From Microbacteriaceae bacterium (GTDB lineage Bacteria > Actinomycetota > Actinomycetes > Actinomycetales > Microbacteriaceae), in NCBI GenBank assembly GCA_025463615.1, contig JAODAU010000043.1:1-7290 (forward strand): a DNA stretch of 7,290 nucleotides. The letters run 5' to 3'. The notes under the pieces are model-generated. The model worked only from the letters and a program-made list of their open reading frames with translations. It was not told the DNA's origin and did not search any database. A program made the position numbers and the translations under genes. Positions 1 through 6,440 of the stretch are shown one piece after another (the first letter of the stretch is position 1; every line of letters begins with the position of its first letter).

Positions 1-723
1 TCGGATGCCATCGGTGCGTTCCTGATCGGCCTCGTGCTGGGCGCCACCCGGTTCCGCGGGCGGATAGAGCAACTCGCGCTGCCATTGCGCGACGTCTTCG
101 GCGCCTTCTTCTTTCTCAACTTCGGCCTCGCACTCGATCCGTCGACGTTCGGCGCGGTGTGGGTGCAGGTCATCGTCGCGGTCGTGCTCACGCTCGTGGT
201 CAACACCCTCGGCGGCCAGCTCATCGCGTGGATCAACAAGCTCACGCCCGCGGAGGGTTTCAACGCGAGCGCGATGCTGCAGAACCGCGGGGAGTTCGCG
301 CTCATTCTCGCCACCCTGGCGGTGAGCGCCGGCCTGGATGCCCGGCTCACCCCCTTCGAGGGCCTCTACGTTTTGATCATGTCGATCATCGCGCCGGTGC
401 TCGCGGCAAACTCCGAGCGAGCGGGCGCAGTATTGTTCCGGAAGAAGCGCAGGGCGGCCCCGGCGGCCAAACGCTCCGACCAGCGGGACGCGATCAGCGA
501 GGAGAACTTCGCGCTGCTCGAGGCCGCGACATCCGACCAGCCCGTCGACCCACCCACGGTCGGGGCCGACCGGGCGGACGTGGAAGAGGATGCCGAGTTG
601 CTGGGCGCCGCGACCGCAGAGCACGAGGTCGACGACGACTACCCGGTGGATGACGTGCTGCGCCAGCAGGCCATGTCGCAGTCGGACGAGAACACCCAAC
701 GAACCAGAGATCCGGAGTACTGA
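1..723 (+). CDS. CPA2-family cation/proton antiporter, C-terminal part (5' end outside window)
   Basis: The reading frame is open from the first base and ends at TGA 721-723, leaving 240 residues of a larger protein. The visible part has several hydrophobic helices (roughly residues 3-14, 33-47, 52-75, 97-111 and 120-137) and the segment NRGEFALIL at about 95-103, a signature of KefB/CPA2 Na+ or K+/H+ antiporters in the exchanger domain. It should sit in the cytoplasmic membrane and exchange a monovalent cation for protons; the ion cannot be told from sequence. After a basic stretch (RKKRR, about 147-151) comes a soluble, strongly acidic tail of about 90 residues instead of a TrkA-N (NAD-binding) domain, so it is not a classic full-length KefB/KefC. 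The tail contains an imperfect repeat (LLEAATSDQPVD at about 172-183, LLGAATAEHEVD at 200-211). The next gene follows after 7 nt. Family call is confident, substrate is not. Confidence 0.85.
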   Translation, partial: SDAIGAFLIGLVLGATRFRGRIEQLALPLRDVFGAFFFLNFGLALDPSTFGAVWVQVIVAVVLTLVVNTLGGQLIAWINKLTPAEGFNASAMLQNRGEFALILATLAVSAGLDARLTPFEGLYVLIMSIIAPVLAANSERAGAVLFRKKRRAAPAAKRSDQRDAISEENFALLEAATSDQPVDPPTVGADRADVEEDAELLGAATAEHEVDDDYPVDDVLRQQAMSQSDENTQRTRDPEY

Positions 724-730
724 GCAGCAC

Positions 731-1528
731 ATGTGGTCAGTCGCCCGTCGCCCCCGCTGGATCGGGATGCTCCTGCTCGCCCTCGCGCTCGCCGCGGTGT
801 TTGCGGGGCTCAGCCAGTGGCAGCTCTCCCGCAGCATCCAGAACGGCACCATCGTGCATCGCGACACGGAGACCGTTGAACAGCTGACGGCGATCGAGAA
901 GCCCGGCAACGGCGTGACCGACAAGCTCGATGGCCAGCTCATCTCGGCGTCCGGCCACTGGGCCGCCGCCGACACGATGGTGATCAGCGACCGTCTCAAC
1001 GATGGCGATCACGGCTATTGGGTGCTCGGCCACTTCGTCGTCGAACGGCCGGGGGCGGATGACGCAGGAGTGCCGGTCGCGCTCGGCTGGACCAAGACCG
1101 CGGCCGAGGCGAAGCACGCGATCGGCGACCTGAGGCTCCCCACCGGCGAGGTGCGAGTGAGCGGCCGCTACAACGCCGGCGAGGCCCCGCAGGACAGCGA
1201 CTTCACGCACGGCAAGGTCTCGACGGTGTCGGCGGCTGCCCTCATCAACACGTGGAAGACCGTGGACCCGGGCGGGATGTACGGGGGCTACGTCGTCTCC
1301 GCCGACCCGGCATCCGGGCTCACCGCGATCTACTCGCCCATCCCCACCAACGACGTCGAGGTCAACTGGCTCAACATCTTCTACGCGGCCGAGTGGATCG
1401 TGTTCGCCGGATTCGCGATCTTCCTCTGGTACCGCCTCGTGCGGGACGCGTGGGAGCGCGAGGAGGAGGAGAAGCGCGAGGCGGCGGAGTTCGCCGACCT
1501 GGTCAGCCCACGAACGGAAGTAAACTAA
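731..1528 (+). CDS. SURF1-family cytochrome c oxidase assembly protein
   Basis: This 265-residue protein has the SURF1 layout: a short N-terminus, a first membrane helix at about 11-27, the WQLSR motif right after it (30-34), a large extracytoplasmic domain, and a second helix at about 216-236 preceded by NWLN, followed by a charged cytoplasmic tail (EREEEEKREAAE). SURF1 proteins help insert haem A into subunit I of aa3-type cytochrome c oxidase, so it should act at the membrane in respiratory-chain biogenesis. I chose ATG 731 because the encoded protein then begins directly with the positively charged segment before helix 1; the frame is open further upstream, but that would overlap the antiporter gene. 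GGAG at 715-718 is the nearest Shine-Dalgarno-like sequence, rather far at 12 nt. It lies 7 nt after the antiporter gene and 4 nt before the DUF3817 gene, which suggests co-transcription. Confidence 0.88.
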   Translation: MWSVARRPRWIGMLLLALALAAVFAGLSQWQLSRSIQNGTIVHRDTETVEQLTAIEKPGNGVTDKLDGQLISASGHWAAADTMVISDRLNDGDHGYWVLGHFVVERPGADDAGVPVALGWTKTAAEAKHAIGDLRLPTGEVRVSGRYNAGEAPQDSDFTHGKVSTVSAAALINTWKTVDPGGMYGGYVVSADPASGLTAIYSPIPTNDVEVNWLNIFYAAEWIVFAGFAIFLWYRLVRDAWEREEEEKREAAEFADLVSPRTEVN

Positions 1529-1532
1529 GGCA

Positions 1533-2009
1533 ATGGCACTCACCCCCAAACTCTCGGATGTTCCCAAGATCCGGGGTGCGCTGAAGTTCTACCGTGTCTC
1601 GGCCTACGTCACCGGCACGCTGCTTCTGCTGCTTGTGCTCGAGATGATCCTGAAGTACACGCCGATCCACCGCGAGATCTACCTGGGCAGCCCGCAGGGC
1701 TTCCTCGCGCTCGTGCCGTGGAACCCGGCCGACCTGCGCAACCAGGTGAGCGGCATCAACCTCTCCACCGGCATCCTGATCGCGCACGGCTGGCTGTACG
1801 TCGTCTATCTGTTCTGCGACTTCCGCCTGTGGAGCCTGATGCGCTGGCCGTTCAGTCGCTTCATCCAGATCGCCCTCGGCGGCGTCGTGCCGTTCCTCTC
1901 CTTCATCGTCGAGCACTTCATCTCCCGCCGCGCGCTGCGCGAGCTCGCGGAGCTCGAGGCGCGACAGCCCGTTCCCACGACCGTCACGACCGCGGAGGCC
2001 ACCAATTAG
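1533..2009 (+). CDS. DUF3817-family integral membrane protein
   Basis: The 158-residue product has three predicted membrane helices (about 21-40, 80-97 and 110-129), with HGWLY at 85-89 and a PFLSFIVE segment at 120-127, matching my memory of the actinobacterial DUF3817 family. No biochemical function is known to me. The C-terminus is a short, Ala/Glu- and Thr-rich tail. ATG 1533 lies 4 nt after the SURF1 stop; AAGG at 1527-1530 is too close to serve well, and GGAAG at 1516-1520, inside the SURF1 gene, is a possible ribosome site, so translation may be coupled. The final codons contain the guaA Shine-Dalgarno, and its stop codon overlaps the proposed guaA start. The position between a respiratory assembly gene and guaA looks conserved in Microbacteriaceae as far as I recall, but says little about role. 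Confidence 0.85.
   Translation: MALTPKLSDVPKIRGALKFYRVSAYVTGTLLLLLVLEMILKYTPIHREIYLGSPQGFLALVPWNPADLRNQVSGINLSTGILIAHGWLYVVYLFCDFRLWSLMRWPFSRFIQIALGGVVPFLSFIVEHFISRRALRELAELEARQPVPTTVTTAEATN
1994..2007 (+). promoter_or_regulatory. Ribosome binding site and ATT start of guaA
   Basis: GGAGG (1994-1998) is followed by 6 nt and then ATT (2005-2007), whose last base is the first base of the TAG stop of the upstream gene. The encoded N-terminus, (M)[17 protein letters not shown], has the length and composition expected for actinobacterial GuaA. Near-cognate starts such as ATT are known from E. coli infC. Because the Shine-Dalgarno and start lie at the end of the DUF3817 gene, translation is probably coupled to it. 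Confidence 0.75.
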
Positions 2010-3579
2010 CGAGACAGACCAGAAGCCTGTCCTCGTCGTCGACTTCGGCGCACAGTACGCACAGCTCATCGCGCGCCGCGTGCGCGAGGCGAACGTCTAC
2101 TCCGAGATCGTGCCGCACACGATCACCGCGGCCGAGGTGGCCGCGAAGAACCCGGCCGGCATCGTGCTGAGCGGCGGGCCGTCGAGCGTGTACGACGAGG
2201 GATCGCCGTCACTGGACCCCGGCATCCTCGAGCTCGGAATCCCCACCCTCGGCATCTGCTACGGCTTCCAGGTGATGGCGCAGCAGCTCGGCGGCGAGGT
2301 CGCGAACACGGGCCTGCGCGAGTACGGCTCCACCGCGGTCACGCTCGCCGACGGCGACAGCACCCTGCTCGCCGGCCAGCCGCACGACCAGACCACGTGG
2401 ATGAGCCACGGCGACTCTGTCTCGAAGGCGCCGGAGGGCTTCACCGTCCTGGCGTCGAGCGCGTCCACCCCGGTCGCCGCGTTCGCGAGCGACGAGCGAC
2501 GCATGTACGGGGTGCAGTGGCACCCCGAGGTCAAGCACTCGGAATTCGGGCAGCGCGTGCTCGAGAACTTTCTGCACGACGCGGCCGGCATCCCCGCCGA
2601 CTGGAACAGCGCGAACGTGATCGAGGAGCAGGTCGCCCGCATCCGCGCCCAGGTCGGATCGGGCCGCGTGATCGTCGCCCTCTCCGGCGGGGTCGACTCG
2701 GCCGTCGCCGGTGCCATCGTGCACAGGGCGATCGGTGACCAGCTCACCGCGATCTTCGTCGACCACGGCCTGCTGCGGCAGGACGAGCGCCGCCAGGTCG
2801 AGGAGGACTACGTCGCCTCCACCGGCGTGCGGCTCGTCACCGTCGACGCCGTGGACCAGTTCCTCGACGCGCTGGCGGGGGTCACCGACCCGGAGCAGAA
2901 GCGCAAGATCATCGGGCGCGAGTTCATCCGGTCGTTCGAGAGCGCCGCATCCGAACTGGTTGCGGAGGCTGCATCCGACGGCGAGCCGATCAAGTTCCTG
3001 GTGCAGGGCACGCTCTACCCGGATGTCGTGGAGTCCGGCGGCGGAACCGGCACCGCCAACATCAAGAGCCACCACAACGTGGGCGGCCTGCCGGAGGACC
3101 TGCAGTTCGACCTGGTCGAGCCGCTGCGCACCCTGTTCAAAGACGAGGTGCGCGCCATCGGCCGCGAGCTCGGCCTGCCCGAGGCGATCGTCTCCCGCCA
3201 GCCGTTCCCGGGGCCCGGCCTCGGCATCCGCATCGTCGGCGAGGTCACGCGCGAGCGCCTCGAGCTGCTGCGGTCCGCGGATGCGATCGCCCGGCACGAG
3301 CTGACGGCCGCCGGCCTCGACGGCGAGATCTGGCAGTGCCCGGTGGTGCTGCTCGCCGACGTGCGCTCCGTGGGGGTGCAGGGCGACGGCAGGACCTACG
3401 GGCACCCGATCGTGCTGCGGCCCGTGTCATCCGAGGACGCCATGACTGCCGACTGGACCCGCCTGCCCTACGACGTGCTCGCCCGCATCTCGACCCGCAT
3501 CACCAACGAGGTGGCCGGCGTGAACCGCGTGGTGCTCGACGTGACGTCGAAGCCCCCGGGCACCATTGAATGGGAATAA
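2005..3579 (+). CDS. guaA: GMP synthase (glutamine-hydrolysing), probable ATT start
   Basis: GuaA converts XMP, ATP and glutamine to GMP in the cytosol, the last step of guanine nucleotide synthesis. From ATT 2005 the product is 524 residues, close to the 525 of the E. coli enzyme. The class I glutamine amidotransferase domain runs to about 190: [10 protein letters not shown] at 9-18, nucleophile C85 in GICYGFQ, and H173 and E175 in QWHPEV complete the catalytic triad. The ATP-pyrophosphatase domain follows, with the P-loop SGGVDS at 227-232. The dimerisation domain ends in the typical KPPGTIEWE. All key residues are present, so the enzyme should be active. The start is unusual: the frame has no ATG, GTG or TTG before GTG 2080 (residue 26), which would delete the first beta strand of the amidotransferase domain. 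ATT 2005 has GGAGG at 1994-1998 with 6-nt spacing and overlaps the DUF3817 stop by 5 nt. Product identity is certain; the start codon is inferred. Confidence 0.97.
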   Translation: MSETDQKPVLVVDFGAQYAQLIARRVREANVYSEIVPHTITAAEVAAKNPAGIVLSGGPSSVYDEGSPSLDPGILELGIPTLGICYGFQVMAQQLGGEVANTGLREYGSTAVTLADGDSTLLAGQPHDQTTWMSHGDSVSKAPEGFTVLASSASTPVAAFASDERRMYGVQWHPEVKHSEFGQRVLENFLHDAAGIPADWNSANVIEEQVARIRAQVGSGRVIVALSGGVDSAVAGAIVHRAIGDQLTAIFVDHGLLRQDERRQVEEDYVASTGVRLVTVDAVDQFLDALAGVTDPEQKRKIIGREFIRSFESAASELVAEAASDGEPIKFLVQGTLYPDVVESGGGTGTANIKSHHNVGGLPEDLQFDLVEPLRTLFKDEVRAIGRELGLPEAIVSRQPFPGPGLGIRIVGEVTRERLELLRSADAIARHELTAAGLDGEIWQCPVVLLADVRSVGVQGDGRTYGHPIVLRPVSSEDAMTADWTRLPYDVLARISTRITNEVAGVNRVVLDVTSKPPGTIEWE

Positions 3580-3598
3580 CCCCGTCCCGGGCTGACCG

Positions 3599-3982
3599 CT
3601 AGCGACTCAGCACGTGGACAGTGACATCTGGGCTGTAGAGGTCTGCCCACGCTCGGTCGGCCGTGACGGCGATGCCGCCAACCGCCCTGGCCAGGGCGAC
3701 ACAGCTTCGATCAGCGAGTGACAGCCCCCTGGCCCTGGTCAGCGGCCAGAGTTCAGCGGTCTCCAGCGCGAGCCGGGCGTCGAGTGCGACGACGCCGATC
3801 CCGGCCTCGTTGATCAGCTCCATCACTTCGTCGACCGCGAGGCCCCGATCCGCCATCTTCTGCAGCACTTCGGCCAGATTCACACTCGAGATCAGCGATC
3901 GATCGAAGTACGTTTCCGCCTCGGCGCCCGCGGGCTCCTCGAAGAAGGCTGCAAGCACGGCTGAGGAGTCCAACACGTTCAC
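3599..3982 (-). CDS. vapC: PIN-domain ribonuclease toxin, VapC family
   Basis: The 127-residue product is a single PIN domain of ordinary VapC length. The four acidic residues that bind the metal are all visible: D5 in LDSSA, E38 in VNLAEV, D91 in SLADR and D109 in TADRAW. VapC toxins are Mg2+-dependent endoribonucleases that cut tRNA, rRNA or other RNA and block translation when not held by the antitoxin; the target here cannot be read from sequence. The start is GTG at 3980-3982, which overlaps the antitoxin stop in the 4-base sequence GTGA, so synthesis is probably translationally coupled. It ends only 19 bp from the convergent guaA gene, with no clear terminator between. Lines I counted in this pair are about 60-65% G+C, against about 65-77% in guaA, which hints at later acquisition. 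Confidence 0.92.
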   Translation of the reverse strand: MNVLDSSAVLAAFFEEPAGAEAETYFDRSLISSVNLAEVLQKMADRGLAVDEVMELINEAGIGVVALDARLALETAELWPLTRARGLSLADRSCVALARAVGGIAVTADRAWADLYSPDVTVHVLSR

Positions 3983-4257
3983 TCGTTGATGTCCCGGGCC
4001 GCTTCCGCGCGACGCTCCGCGATGAGTTCGTCGACGACGGAGCCGTCCTTTTTGATCGGCGCGTTTCGCACGAGGGCCTGAAGTTTTCGGATCGCGGCCA
4101 GGCGGGTCGTCATGATCAGTTCGTCGCCGTCCACGCGAAAGGTGACGGTCGAACCCGGCTCGAGCCCGAGCGCCTTCCTCATGGCGGCGGGGATGACCAC
4201 GCGACCCTCGGCGCTCACGGTGCTCGATTCACGTCGTTCGATGAGGAGATCTGTCAT
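3979..4257 (-). CDS. vapB: AbrB/SpoVT-type antitoxin, VapB family
   Basis: The 92-residue product carries an N-terminal swapped-hairpin AbrB DNA-binding domain (about 12-52), with the typical run SAEGRVVIPAAMRKALGL at 15-32 and GDELIM at 44-49. The charged C-terminal part (about 55-92) would bind and inhibit the PIN toxin encoded immediately downstream. Such antitoxins usually repress their own operon, with the toxin as co-repressor. ATG at 4255-4257 is chosen because it gives the standard short N-terminus; no Shine-Dalgarno precedes it, but a TAGAAT box ends 6 nt before it, suggesting a leaderless message. It lies 40 nt after the tetR stop on the same strand, so read-through from tetR is also possible. 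Family assignment is firm; pairing with the PIN gene follows from order and overlap. Confidence 0.9.
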   Translation of the reverse strand: MTDLLIERRESSTVSAEGRVVIPAAMRKALGLEPGSTVTFRVDGDELIMTTRLAAIRKLQALVRNAPIKKDGSVVDELIAERRAEAARDINE

Positions 4258-4295
4258 GAAGGGATTCTATGGCAGACGAGACGAAACATGGCAGA
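4258..4295 (-). promoter_or_regulatory. Probable vapBC promoter (leaderless) with direct-repeat operator
   Basis: Reading the minus strand, TAGAAT (4269-4264) lies 6 nt before the ATG of the antitoxin, so transcription would begin at or next to the start codon; this agrees with the missing Shine-Dalgarno. No good -35 is seen (TGCCAT at 4293-4288, 18-nt spacing, is poor). TCTGCCAT occurs twice, at 4295-4288 and 4276-4269, 19 bp apart, about two helical turns; the second copy touches the -10 box. This is a plausible binding site for the VapB/VapC complex. Inference from sequence only. Confidence 0.45.
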
Positions 4296-4297
4296 GA

Positions 4298-4861
4298 CTA
4301 CGCCCGGATGCCGGCCAGCCCGAGGTCGAGCACGCGGGAGCGTTGGGCCTCGTCGACGTAACTCACGGAGAGCAGCCCGGAGAAGAGCAGCAGCAGGTCG
4401 CTCGAGGTGATCTCGGGGCGCACGTCGCCGGAGGCCTGCGCCCGCTCGAGCAGCGGCTCGACCGAGGCGTAGAGCGCGCCGCGGGAGGCGCGGAACAGGT
4501 CGGAGTCGCGGTTGATGCCGTCGATCAGCGCGCGCTTCGTGGCCATGTAGCCGATGAAGCGGCGCAGCCAGACCACGAGGGCGTCCCAGGGCTCGAGCTC
4601 GCTGGCATCCTCGGCGGTCTTCGCCAGCGCCTCGATCTCGTCGAAGTAGACGGCGCCGAGCAGGTCGGCGCGGGTCGGGAAGTTGCGGTACAGGGTGGCG
4701 ATGCCGACGCCGGCCTGGCGTGCGATCTCCTCCAGCGAGGCATCCGGCCCGTTGACGGCGAAGGAGTCCTTGGCGGCGGCCAGCACGGCCTCGAAGTTGC
4801 GGCGTGCGTCCGCTCGCTGCGGTCGCGGCGCTGCGACGGACGTGCGGGTCTGGGTGGTCAT
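4298..4861 (-). CDS. TetR/AcrR-family transcriptional repressor
   Basis: The 187-residue product has the TetR layout: a basic N-terminal stretch (RPQRADARRN, 13-22), a helix-turn-helix domain around 26-70 with LEEIARQAGVGIATLYRNF at 43-61, and an all-helical ligand-binding and dimerisation domain to the end (LDLGLAGIRA). I chose ATG 4859-4861 because GGAAG lies 5 nt upstream of it (4871-4867); GTG at 4871-4873 would add only four residues and would remove that Shine-Dalgarno from the leader. It is transcribed away from an MFS exporter gene, with two GGAGG-N4-CCTCC dyads in the shared promoter region, so it most likely represses both itself and the exporter until an unidentified drug or metabolite binds. 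The stop (TAG) is 40 nt before the vapB start. Confidence 0.93.
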   Translation of the reverse strand: MTTQTRTSVAAPRPQRADARRNFEAVLAAAKDSFAVNGPDASLEEIARQAGVGIATLYRNFPTRADLLGAVYFDEIEALAKTAEDASELEPWDALVVWLRRFIGYMATKRALIDGINRDSDLFRASRGALYASVEPLLERAQASGDVRPEITSSDLLLLFSGLLSVSYVDEAQRSRVLDLGLAGIRA

Positions 4862-4873
4862 CACGACTTCCAC

Positions 4874-4903
4874 TTGCTAAACGGAGGCATGCCTCCATAT
4901 AAT
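4874..4903 (+). promoter_or_regulatory. Sigma-70-type promoter of the MFS exporter gene
   Basis: TTGCTA (4874-4879) and a perfect TATAAT (4898-4903) are separated by 18 nt, predicting a start near 4910 and a leader of about 60 nt. On the minus strand a mirror-image but weaker promoter for tetR can be proposed: GTGCTA (4928-4923), 18 nt, GATTAT (4904-4899), which would start near 4892. Both overlap the operator dyads. The plus-strand promoter is the better supported of the two. Confidence 0.7.
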
Positions 4904-4926
4904 CGGAGGTACCCCTCCACTTTAGC
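4876..4926. promoter_or_regulatory. Paired operator for the TetR-family repressor
   Basis: The perfect 14-bp palindrome GGAGGCATGCCTCC (4883-4896) and the near copy GGAGGTACCCCTCC (4905-4918) have centres 22 bp apart, about two helical turns. The first lies between the -35 and -10 of the exporter promoter, the second over its expected start point. GCTAAA (4876-4881) and TTTAGC (4921-4926) flank the pair, so the whole region is roughly symmetric about 4901. Position and symmetry are what is expected for two TetR-family dimers repressing both divergent genes. Confidence 0.75.
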
Positions 4927-4945
4927 ACTCGTCACCGGACGAGTG
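4926..4945 (+). other. Hairpin in the leader of the MFS exporter mRNA
   Basis: CACTCGTC (4926-4933) and GACGAGTG (4938-4945) form a perfect 8-bp stem with a 4-nt ACCG loop. It lies in the predicted untranslated leader, 16 nt before the AAAGGA ribosome site (4962-4967). AGCACT (4924-4929) can alternatively pair with AGTGCT (4947-4952), and the two stems exclude each other. The symmetric sequence could also be a further protein-binding site. The pairing is seen; any role is inferred. Confidence 0.5.
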
Positions 4946-4971
4946 AAGTGCTGTGCGTTCGAAAGGACATC

Positions 4972-6405
4972 ATGTCACTCCGCACCCGGACCGCCCCGGG
5001 CCTCACCTTCACGGTGCTGGCCCTGGCCGCGGCATCCTTCTCCCTGCTCCAGTCCCTCATCAACCCCGTGCTCCCCACCATCCAGCGCGACCTGCACACC
5101 GACCAGTCGACGGTCACCTGGGTGCTCACCGCGTGGCTGCTCTCCGCCGCCATCGCCACGCCGATCGTCGGCCGCGTCGGCGACATGGTGGGCAAGCGGC
5201 GGATGCTCGTGGTCGCCCTCTTCACCATCGCCGCGGGCAACCTCCTCGCCGCCGTCGCCCCGACCATCGGGGTGCTCATCGTCGCCCGCATCCTGCAGGG
5301 TCTCGGCGGCGCGATCTTCCCGCTCGCGTTCGGCATCATCCGCGACGAGTTCCCGCGCGAGCGGGTGGCCTCGGCGATCGGTGCGATGTCCGCGATCATC
5401 GCCGTCGGCGGCGGGCTCGGCCTCGTGCTCGCCGGCCCGATCGTCGGGGCGCTGGGCTGGCGCTGGCTGTTCTGGATCCCGATGGCCGTGAGCGCGCTCG
5501 TCGGCACGCTCGCGCTCGTCTTCGTGCCCGAGTCACCGAGCCGCACCGGCGGTCGCATCAACTGGGTGGGCGCGACGCTGCTCGCCGGCTGGCTCGTTGC
5601 GCTGCTGCTCCCGCTGAGCGAGGCGCACGTCTGGGGCTGGGGATCGCCGCTCGTGATCGGGCTGTTCGTGCTCGCGGCGGTGCTGCTCGCCACCTGGATC
5701 GTCGTCGAGTACCGCTCGGCCAACCCCGTGATCGACATGCGGATGATGCGTCTCCCCGGCGTCTGGACCGTCAACCTCGTCGCGCTCCTCTTCGGCGCCG
5801 GCATGTTCTCCACCTACGCCTTCCTGCCGCAGTTCACGCAGACGCCCACCAGCACGGGCTACGGATTCGGCGCCACCGTCACCGAGAGCGGCCTGCTGCT
5901 TCTGCCGATGCTCGTCACCATGGCGATCACCGGGTTCATCAGCGGCCCGATCGCGCCGTGGGTGAGCTTCAAGCTGCAGCTCGCGCTCGGGTCGGCGGTG
6001 ATCGCGGCATCCGGCGTGCTGTTCGTGTTCGCCCACGCGACGCCGTTCGCCGTGGCCGCGACATCCGGACTGTTCGGCCTGGGACTCGGGGTCGCGTACG
6101 CGGCCATGTCCAGCCTGATCGTGCAGGCGGTGCCGGCCAGCCAGACCGGCGCGGCCAGCGGCATGAGCGTCAACGTGCGCACCATCGGCGGCGCGATCGG
6201 CACGGGCGTGGTGAGCACCATCATCACGAGCCAGCCCGGCCCGACCGGTCTGCCGCTCGAGAGCGGCTACACCGACGGCTTCGTGGTGCTGGCGGCGTTC
6301 GCGATCGCGGCGGCGCTGGTCTCGGTGATCGTGCCCTCCGCCCGTCGAGCCCGCGCCGCGGTCGCCCCGGTGGAGGAGCTGCGCGTCCCCGCCGAGGTCG
6401 GCTGA
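4972..6405 (+). CDS. MFS transporter, DHA2 (14-helix) drug/proton antiporter type
   Basis: The 477-residue product is a very hydrophobic 14-helix permease. Motif A of the major facilitator superfamily appears between helices 2 and 3 as GRVGDMVGKRRML (67-79). Motif C, typical of exporters, is represented by GGGLGLVLAGPIVGALGWRW (146-165). In the first helix the usual acidic residue of the DHA2 motif (LDxTIVNVALP) is absent: the matching segment is LLQSLINPVLPTI (25-37), so proton coupling may rely on other residues, or the helix belongs to a divergent subgroup. It should expel a small hydrophobic compound, perhaps a drug, across the cytoplasmic membrane; the substrate is unknown. ATG 4972 is preceded by AAAGGA with a 4-nt gap. 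Expression is probably controlled by the divergent TetR-family repressor. Substrate-level names would be guesses. Confidence 0.93.
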   Translation: MSLRTRTAPGLTFTVLALAAASFSLLQSLINPVLPTIQRDLHTDQSTVTWVLTAWLLSAAIATPIVGRVGDMVGKRRMLVVALFTIAAGNLLAAVAPTIGVLIVARILQGLGGAIFPLAFGIIRDEFPRERVASAIGAMSAIIAVGGGLGLVLAGPIVGALGWRWLFWIPMAVSALVGTLALVFVPESPSRTGGRINWVGATLLAGWLVALLLPLSEAHVWGWGSPLVIGLFVLAAVLLATWIVVEYRSANPVIDMRMMRLPGVWTVNLVALLFGAGMFSTYAFLPQFTQTPTSTGYGFGATVTESGLLLLPMLVTMAITGFISGPIAPWVSFKLQLALGSAVIAASGVLFVFAHATPFAVAATSGLFGLGLGVAYAAMSSLIVQAVPASQTGAASGMSVNVRTIGGAIGTGVVSTIITSQPGPTGLPLESGYTDGFVVLAAFAIAAALVSVIVPSARRARAAVAPVEELRVPAEVG

Positions 6406-6440
6406 CCCCGCCGCATCCCTCGCCCTCGCTCGCTCTCTCG

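Noticed and set aside
737..1567. 276-codon open frame on the minus strand over the SURF1 gene
   Set aside because: Composition-driven antisense shadow: Arg/Gly/Glu/Ala-rich without recognisable motifs, fully covered by a clear gene.
2080..2082. GTG 2080 as start of guaA
   Set aside because: It removes the first 25 residues including [10 protein letters not shown], which is part of the core fold of the amidotransferase domain.
2209..3405. 398-codon minus-strand open frame over guaA
   Set aside because: Shadow of a highly conserved gene in G+C-rich DNA; no domain recognisable and no ribosome site noted.
3580..3598. Terminator between guaA and vapC
   Set aside because: Only short CCCGGG-type symmetry is present; no stable stem of useful length was found.
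4862..4873. GTG 4871-4873 as start of the TetR-family gene
   Set aside because: ATG 4861 has GGAAG at 5-nt spacing; the GTG start would place that sequence inside the gene and adds only four residues.
4112..5491. 459-codon plus-strand open frame across vapB, tetR and the exporter
   Set aside because: It runs antisense to two clear genes and then out of frame through a third; the low-complexity Ser/Pro/Arg tail is typical of a frame shadow.
6406..6440. CGCTCGCTCTCTCG-like low-complexity stretch as a repeat array
   Set aside because: Only two or three imperfect short units; no regular period.
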